A stretch of DNA of 64,000 nucleotides from Manduca sexta. Lineage: Eukaryota; Arthropoda; Insecta; Lepidoptera; Sphingidae. Positions 57,530 through 64,000 of the stretch are shown in pieces; position 1 is the first letter of the stretch; the number at the start of each line of letters is the position of its first letter. Location: assembly GCF_014839805.1 (NCBI RefSeq), contig NC_051121.1, positions 9,283,116 to 9,347,115 of the forward strand. The letters are read 5' to 3'. Made by a program: the position numbers and the translations under genes. The notes beneath the pieces were generated by a model. That model had not been told where the DNA came from, did not search any database, and saw only the letters and a list, made by a program, of their open reading frames with translations.

Positions 57530-57586
57530 AGAAACTCAAAGAATTGGTCCCACCGCGCACGCAGTACAACAAAGCCACCGATGCAG
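57530..57586 (-). mobile_element. SINE D head fragment
   Basis: Minus strand reads 'atcggtggctttgttgtact' then 'gcgtgcgcggtggg'. Only the head remains. A SINE A has landed immediately beside it. Confidence 0.65.
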
Positions 57587-57598
57587 TCTAGTAATAAA

Positions 57599-57908
57599 TC
57601 AGCCCTGTATTATACATTATCCCACTGTTGGGCTCGGGCCTCCTCTTCTACTAGAGGGGGGTTAGGCCATAGTCCACCACGCTGGCCTAGTGCGGATTGG
57701 TAGGCTTCACACACCCTCAAAATTCCTATAGAGAACTTCTCAGGTATGCAGGTTTCCTCACGATGTTTTCCTTCACCGTAAAGCAAGCGATAATTCACAA
57801 AGAATACACACATAAATTTAGAAGAGTCAGAGGTGTGTGCCCTTGGAATTTTAACCTGCGGACATTCGTCTCGGCAGTCCGTTCCACAACCAACTAGGCT
57901 AATGCCGC
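57599..57908 (-). mobile_element. SINE A, full length, with a 12-bp target duplication
   Basis: 'tctagtaataaa' flanks it exactly at 57587-57598 and 57909-57920. This fixes the ends of a full SINE A: 5' 'gcggcattagcctagttgg', 3' '...ataatacagggctga'. Its length is 310 bp. Confidence 0.95.
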
Positions 57909-57920
57909 TCTAGTAATAAA

Positions 57921-58277
57921 ATTCTAATAATACAGTTACATAATACAAATGACACTATTAGAATATGTCTAGCTCTTAAAGCTTAGACCTCGCAATCAAT
58001 ACAAGCGGCTTCCTTGCGTTTCAAATTGTATTCATTTACCTCACTTCCGGTGAATCGTTCGTCTTATTGCTCTTCAGAATACGATCGTTATGATTATAAG
58101 AATGCAGATGATTCCTATATTAGTAGATGATTCATGTTAAATCAAAGGTTAACGTATTCGAAATCATTTTAGTCCATTTTTAGAATAAAATATAACAGTT
58201 TGGATATCACAAAACAGATAATATTATTTCCAATCAATAAATGCATAATATCGTGGGAACAGTATTTTACAATGTTA
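57921..58277. other. Unassigned patch between two retroposons
   Basis: Moderate GC at 57990-58090 with no supported exon. Nothing else recognised. Confidence 0.4.
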
Positions 58278-58291
58278 AATATTCGTATTTG

Positions 58292-58597
58292 TTTTTTTTA
58301 TTACTTCTAATGACGAGGCAAGCTTCCCGTTCGCCTGATGGTAAGCGATACGACCGCCCATAAACAGTAGAAACACCATCCAACATCTTGAATTACAAAG
58401 TGTTGTTTGGTATTCCACTGCGCTCGCCATTTGAGACATGAGATGTTAAGTCTTATTATGACCATTAGTTACACTGTCTACAATGTTTTTGAAACCGTAA
58501 CACAATAGTGACTATACACTCCTGCTTGGTGGCAGGAATAGACATTGCGGTGGTACCTACCCAGGCGGACTCTCACGTATTAGATACCTACCAATAT
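58292..58597 (-). mobile_element. Family B retroposon with a 14-bp target duplication
   Basis: 'aatattcgtatttg' flanks it exactly at 58278-58291 and 58598-58611. The plus strand begins with a T-run, so the element is on the minus strand with a 3' A tail. This defines family B as a polyA retroposon of about 300 bp. Confidence 0.95.
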
Positions 58598-58978
58598 AAT
58601 ATTCGTATTTGCACAATACCTCATATTAAAATCCCATTACTAGAGTGTGTTGCTCGTGCAATGATTTGGCAAAGAAATATAATCAAATTGACATCATGAA
58701 TTCAGCTTTTATAATAAGCGTGTGGCGAATACTTAGATATAAAATTTGAATCTTTGGTAGAAATATTTAATGTAGACACTTTATTGGACTTAATAATCTT
58801 TTATATTAATTTCACAAAACTGGTTGTACACAGTACAGAGTTTACAAGAGTAAAATTATTACATTATGTTCAATAACAAAAGTTAACAGCCTTCTTGAAG
58901 CGAACACAACATGTATAGATATATAAGCCACAAATTACATGATTACTAAAAAGCAATTGATACTAATCAATTAAAAAG

Positions 58979-59301
58979 TGGCGATAGCCTAGTTGGGTGT
59001 GGAACGGACTGCCAAGACGTATGTCCGCAGGGTCAAATCCCAAGGGCACACACCTCTGACATTTTTGAAATCATGTGTGTATTCTTTGTGAATTTATCGT
59101 TCGCTTTAACGGTGAAGGAAAACATCGTGAGAAAACCTGCACATCTGAGAGGTTCTCTATAGGAATTTCGAAGATGTGTGAAGTCTACCAATCCGCACTA
59201 GGCCAGCGTGGTGGACTAAAGCCTAATCCCTCTCAGTAGTAGAGGAGGCCCGTGCTCAGCAGTGGGCAAGTATATAATACAGGGCTGATATTATTATTTA
59301 T
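58979..59301 (+). mobile_element. SINE A copy, full length
   Basis: Head 'gtggcgatagcctagttggg', B box 'agggtcaaatcccaa', complete body, (ATT)n tail. No exact target duplication seen. Confidence 0.92.
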
Positions 59302-60675
59302 TATTACAGATCATTTTATTGCCGTAAAAATAGTCTACAATCCTCTTTATTTAAAATTCTACAATACCGTTGTAAAAAGCAGGTGCTATCAAATTCCAAA
59401 CATTATGATAATAGTGTACGATCGAAAATCTTACGGAATTCTCGTATTTTAAACGTCTGTGTCACCTGTTTGACAAATAAGGCGGTGCGGCGGCCCTTTA
59501 CACCCACGCATGCTTGTTTCGTTTTTTCCAGGTTTTATGATGTACTAATACAAGTTATTGATTGTTCCTCTGTGACTTCGGAAGTTTCAATTGTATTGGT
59601 TTTAAACCGGTGCAAGCGAGTGTGAAAATAATGATACGTACTTAAGGCAGTCCCTCCAGAAAACGGCGTGCTTACCGTATTTTTTGAGGCTATCTAATCG
59701 AAATTTATAATATTTGTAGAAAAAATATATATTATATATATGTTTGCAATATCTTATTATTTCAATTTGGATAATGAATATGTCACCAAAATAGTTGACA
59801 CGTTGCAATTACTTCTAAAGTACCGATTATTTTAATAACTGTTTAATAATTGTTTAATAATCTGGTAGTTTAAAATTTTCTAAAAGACCTTAAGTTGATT
59901 TTTTAGAAAAAGTATTCGTAAGTATTAATACATTCCCGTCCGTAGGTATGTCTGTATGTCATGTATGGAAAAAAATGCTCAAGGCCATTGGCTCTAGGCC
60001 TTAAAAATAAATGGATAAATAATAAATAATATAATCAGTAAATGCTCATTGGTTTTAGGTTTGGGTTTTAAGTCCTAAAGACATGATTTCTATTTTAATA
60101 TCAAATTAGTTCAATCTATATATCACATTGTGTAACTGCTCTAAATAACTTATAAATTATATGTTGACTACAAAATAGATATTTTCTAAGTTCCACGCAT
60201 TATGAGAAGTCTAATGTCTTTACGACGTATATTGCTTTTAAAGCAAAGTTCCAGCTGATGTTATTAAAATTTGTCAAAATGCCGGAATCGAACGCGCGGT
60301 CAATTGTTGCATAACCGGCTCATCGCGTCCTTCGCCACGGATATCACAGTTATATAGAATAAGGTAAATAAAATGATTATTGCTATCTCACAATATGTTT
60401 ATAACAATTATTTGTAGTGTAATATGAGTCATCTTGCAATATCAAATGCAAATTGCAACACTACAATGCAACAAACATAAAAACATGTTAACATTTCCAA
60501 TCTACAATATTGGCTTATGTCATTTAGCTGTTTCGTCTAGGTTTGATAGCTCCATAAATAAATAGTTTATGTTGGTAGAAATGCGTTTAATGACGAAATA
60601 TCGTATATGTTTGGTATTCCCTCGTGATAAACAGATTTGATATCGATTTTGTCTTGTATTTATGGAAAATACGTT
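59302..60675. other. Unassigned stretch with two weak signals
   Basis: After 'ttttttccag' at 59525-59534 a frame of 31 codons runs to a stop at about 59625 (FYDVLIQVIDCSSVTSEVS...), which could be a terminal exon but has no other support. On the minus strand 60281-60345 has a B-box-like 'cgttcgattccggc' in a tRNA-like setting. Confidence 0.25.
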
Positions 60676-60886
60676 TCTATATAATATATATGTATTATAG
60701 AACAAAGTCCGCTTTTCTGTCTGTCTGTATGTGATAGATTTTCTCAAAATCTACTGAGTGGATTTTTATGAATTTGGTATGGAGATAGTTTAAAACCCTG
60801 GAAAGGTTATAGGGTACTTTCTATCCCGAGAAAATATATAAAGGGACGTTTTTCCCGGAAAGTTATTTCCTGCGGGCAAAAGCAAG
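60676..60886 (+). mobile_element. Non-autonomous Helitron, mutated 3' end
   Basis: It starts TCTATATAATATATATG, then 'attatagaacaaagtccgc' and 'tctactgagtggatttttat'. The 3' end is 'tgcgggcaaaagcaag', with CTAG changed to CAAG. Same family as 39219-39432. Confidence 0.75.
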
Positions 60887-62304
60887 TATTTAATGATCGT
60901 GTTACTTGATATAAGCTTTGCTTGTGACATATTTTCAACTTCAGTTCCAAATGAAATGTTCTGATTAAGGGTACAGTATATTTGTTCTCGTTTATATAGA
61001 TCACACTAGTGATAAAGTTTTCCATAGTGGCTTATTTCAAAGTCGCATCCTGATAGCAAAATATACACAACGAACCATGCCGACATAATTTTAACAATTT
61101 ATACTATCTTATTTATTAATAGGATAATTTTTCCTTTAAAAATCCGCCTAAGTTTTATTAATAAACTAATAACATAGTACTTCACCTATGAACTTATGTA
61201 TTTATGAAGCGATTATCGATTGATGATTAATGATCAAATCATTGCTTGGTTTATTAAACTTAACCGAACCAGACTTGCTTGAGTACTAGTTAGTCTTCGT
61301 TTATGCGTGACAGATACCGTTTAGATGTTTTGTTGTTAATAACTAATTTTATAGTCTATTAAATTTATGTTTTAGTTGTATAAGCATTGAGTGTAACCGC
61401 TGGCGTACGTAGGCTGCAAAATGGATGGGAATCTTCGATTTATAGATTTCATGACGAAGTTGGCATGTTTTACAAGCGAAAATAGTTTCCAGGTTCTATC
61501 TATTTCTAATTTAATATTGTGTATTAAAAGCACACCCGTCTCTTTTCAGACTACAGTAGGATTAAAAAAGTGATTTATAAAACACTACAAACTAAATAAT
61601 TGAACTTTATGATGAGATGTTTTATATGGACAGGAATCATTTTTATGAAGTTGGTGCCTAATGTAAATCGATTATAGTTTTCGTAAGTATATTTGTTACT
61701 TAGCTAAGCCGGAAATTCAAATGAAAAATAAAAAAATACATAGAGCAAAAAGAGTAACCTCCTTTAGTCAATAAAAAAATATGAAAAAAAGGGTGTGTTC
61801 TATCTACTGTTATAAAATGCAGATGTCAACATATTATTACAAATAAATAGAAACAAAAACATATTTTATCAAAATGAATCGCATTCATTGACATTTTGTC
61901 AATTTAAAACAACAAAAAACAATATAATAAAATGTATTATGACATTATTTATTTCCTCTACTGCTCTACTTTATAATAAACTTGAATATCAATTTAAATA
62001 ACACCGGATCACCGTTATCGATTCGATATTCAAATGTTACATAAAACGAAGCTGATTACATATAAATCAACACTTGAGTTGTTGAAAAAGGTTTTATAAC
62101 ACAAATAAAGTAATAAAAGAAAACTGAGCCGTCGGAATCGTAACATACTTGTATAAATAATCATATGCTTATGCGTAATAAAGTTCCGAAGAACGGCCTA
62201 CGCGAGACAATAGTTTAACACAGCGATTTCCAAACTTTTGCCGGGCGAGTGGAAGGAACAAAATAAAAAAGGAAAATATATTCATTTTTAATAACTATAT
62301 AAAA
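60887..62304. other. AT-rich stretch, no gene seen
   Basis: No exon-like block and no recognised repeat was found over about 1.4 kb. Confidence 0.5.
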
Positions 62305-62564
62305 CTGACTGCCTCGGTGGCGTAGTTGTACTGCATGCGCGGTACGGCAGCGCTCTGAGGTCCTGGGTTCGAATCCCGGGTCGGGCAAAGTGATATTTGG
62401 GTTTTTCTGCTCAGTATCAGCCCGGAGTCTAGAATTTGTGCCCGATATGGCGATAGGCTCGCCCCCTATCACATCCTGGGACGGAACACACTCGGCGAAA
62501 AGTGGCTGCCCTGGTTGCGCCTCTGCATACCCCTTCGGGGATAAATGCGTGATGTGTGTGTGTG
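62305..62564 (+). mobile_element. SINE D, best full-length copy
   Basis: It starts 'ctgactgcctcggtggcgta' (A box 'tggcgtagttgtactgc'), has a perfect B box 'gggttcgaatcccggg' and ends in a (TG)n tail. 'tatataaaa' flanks it at 62296-62304 and 62565-62573, a likely 9-bp target duplication. It serves as the reference for the family. Confidence 0.95.
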
Positions 62565-62703
62565 TATATAAAAATGAATGTGTGAAATTTTATTAGATTG
62601 GAATTATGCGGTTTCTAATAGATTAGGGTCATAATTTTAATGATTAAGATTTATTAGATTTCTTTTTCACTGTAGCGTCATATCTGTTAAACTATTAAAA
62701 AAT

Positions 62704-62812
62704 AATTTTAGTCTCAGCACCACCTAAAGGTTGACTGGTAAAAAGTGCCTTCGGCGTTAAGGCTGTCTTTATACTTTTTGTATATAAAGTGTAATAAATA
62801 AATTAAAAAAAA
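62704..62812 (+). mobile_element. Family J: LINE 3' end
   Basis: 'ggttgactggtaaaaagtgc' and 'cttcggcgttaaggctgtc' followed by a T-rich block and 'aataaataaatta'. It matches 26824-26890 and extends to the A-rich tail. Confidence 0.55.
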
Positions 62813-63075
62813 GTATTTTAAACAAAAATTTGATTATTGTCACCAATACAAATTTCATAACCAGAAATCAACTCGGAAATCGAACTTGAGAACCGCTGAT
62901 CGAAAAGCAATAAGGTATTTCTGTTTAGATTACTTTTATCTTACTTGATACGCTACTTTTGTATATTGTTTTACATTTTATTCTGAGGTGTTCACTTAAG
63001 AGAATAGCACTATCGTTTGTGTATCGTAAAAATTAGGTAAGAGGTAAAATAAATGACATTTTATTAGACTATTAC

Positions 63076-63241
63076 TTAAAATAAATGTACGTAACGAAAT
63101 AGTTTTTACAAAACTTTATTTTTTTCCGTCCCATCCGTTTATCATTCATTGTATATATTATTTAACGAATGAAAAAATATACGAGACAGATTTCGTAATA
63201 ATATTTCATAAATACTATTCCGTTACGTACATTTATTTTGA
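63076..63241. mobile_element. MITE-like element with 25-30 bp inverted ends
   Basis: 'aaaataaatgtacgtaacg' near 63078 is repeated in reverse near 63240, with 'aatagt' continuing the match. The interior is AT-rich. No target duplication assigned. Confidence 0.75.
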
Positions 63242-63465
63242 GAAAAACTCATTAAGCGTCGTTTTTCTAACTGTTAATATGCAAGTGGGTCTGTGATGGT
63301 AAATAGTCACCATCGCCTCTTAAAAGCAATGTCGGAAGGAAGGTGAATTGAGAATTTTGGGTTTTCGGCGTCTAGTAATGTCAATGATATAATGCAATAG
63401 CTAAGATGACGCTAAGATGGCTCTGAAACAATGTCATTATAATTAGTTCTTTCAAACATACACAC

Positions 63466-63535
63466 TTGCCCGACCCGGGATACAAACCCGACACCGCAGA
63501 GCGAAAATACCGAACACGAAAACTATTACACTGAT
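63466..63535 (-). mobile_element. SINE D head fragment
   Basis: Minus strand reads 'gcggtgtcgggtttgtatcc' and 'cgggtcgggcaagtg', the B-box side of SINE D. The A box has decayed and the body is lost. Confidence 0.55.
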
Positions 63536-63815
63536 AATCTAAACACTCTAATACTTCTATAGATAAAAACATTCAAAGCGTTAATAAAGTAATATTATAT
63601 ACCTAAAGATTACCAAACGAATCGTCATCCGTAGGCGAATTTAACTGTCTTGAATAATATAGTTGTTTCATTGTCGTTACTCGACCATTTTGAGTAAAGT
63701 CGATAACTGAACGGTAATGTGTTCCGCCCACTCGCGGACAAAACAATTATATCACCACATGAATGGATGTTTAGAGTATTTCACTGTGTGTGTTTTGTTA
63801 CGTAATTTTAAATAA

Positions 63816-64000
63816 ATGATATCGGCTCTGTATTACTGTCCCACTGTTGGGCACGGGCCTGTACTACTGAGAGGGATTAGGTTTTAGTCCACCACGCTGG
63901 CCTAGTGCGGATTGTGAGACTTCACACACCCTCAAAATTCATGTAGAGAACTACTCATGTATGAAGGTTTCCTATCGATATTTTCCTTCACTTTTAAAGC
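63816..64000 (-). mobile_element. SINE A, cut by window end
   Basis: From the tail ('aatgatatcggctctgtat' on the plus strand) into the body, reaching 'ttttccttcacttttaaagc' at the window end. The head lies outside. Confidence 0.85.

Noticed and set aside
60281..60345. Possible tRNA gene on the minus strand
   Set aside because: A B-box-like motif is present but no cloverleaf or A box at proper spacing could be built.
1..64000. CRISPR array, operons, ribosome binding sites, prophage or insertion sequences
   Set aside because: The sequence has eukaryotic repeats, splice-like signals and no bacterial-type coding density; no evenly spaced repeat-spacer array was seen.

Overview
The window looks like non-coding nuclear DNA from a moth or butterfly. 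It is AT-rich, no reading frame is longer than about 140 codons, and it is full of short repeats typical of Lepidoptera. These include two families of tRNA-derived SINE, two polyA-type retroposon families, non-autonomous Helitrons with the usual 3' end (hairpin then CTAG), a hAT-like element, several foldback MITEs and scraps of non-LTR retrotransposons. The species cannot be told from the sequence. Family names (A, B, C, D, F, G, H, J, K) are local labels. Resemblance to published families such as the Metulj SINEs is from memory and untested.

Layout. 1-12 kb: SINE D and SINE A copies, three Helitrons and long plain AT-rich DNA. 12-18 kb: the most gene-like part, with a GC-richer leader ending in an ATG and a good splice donor (12250-12255), an exon-like block (13461-13619) and further GC-rich islands to 17.8 kb. 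18-32 kb: dense repeats, a Helitron, two sharp palindromes (25235-25299, 27562-27631) and a frameshifted reverse-transcriptase C-terminus (31739-31989). 32-36 kb: family C copies head to head, then a hAT-like element split by a SINE D; next to it is a minus-strand exon-like ORF with a strong donor (35874-36069). 36-41 kb: mostly unique AT-rich DNA, ending in a GC-rich island with a signal-peptide-like ORF (40845-41021). 41-58 kb: MITEs, families B, H and K, and many SINE A and D copies. 58-64 kb: a family B copy with a clean 14-bp target duplication, more SINEs, a Helitron and a MITE, with a SINE A running off the end.

No complete gene can be assembled. The four or five exon candidates rest only on open frame, local GC rise and splice-site match; none was recognised as a known family. 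The best-supported biology is insertion history: target-site duplications, nested insertions, 5' truncations and canonical A^T Helitron sites can be read directly. No convincing new functional system was found. The oddest items are the chimeric SINE head at 51500, the 33-36 bp duplication around a SINE D, and the two palindromes.
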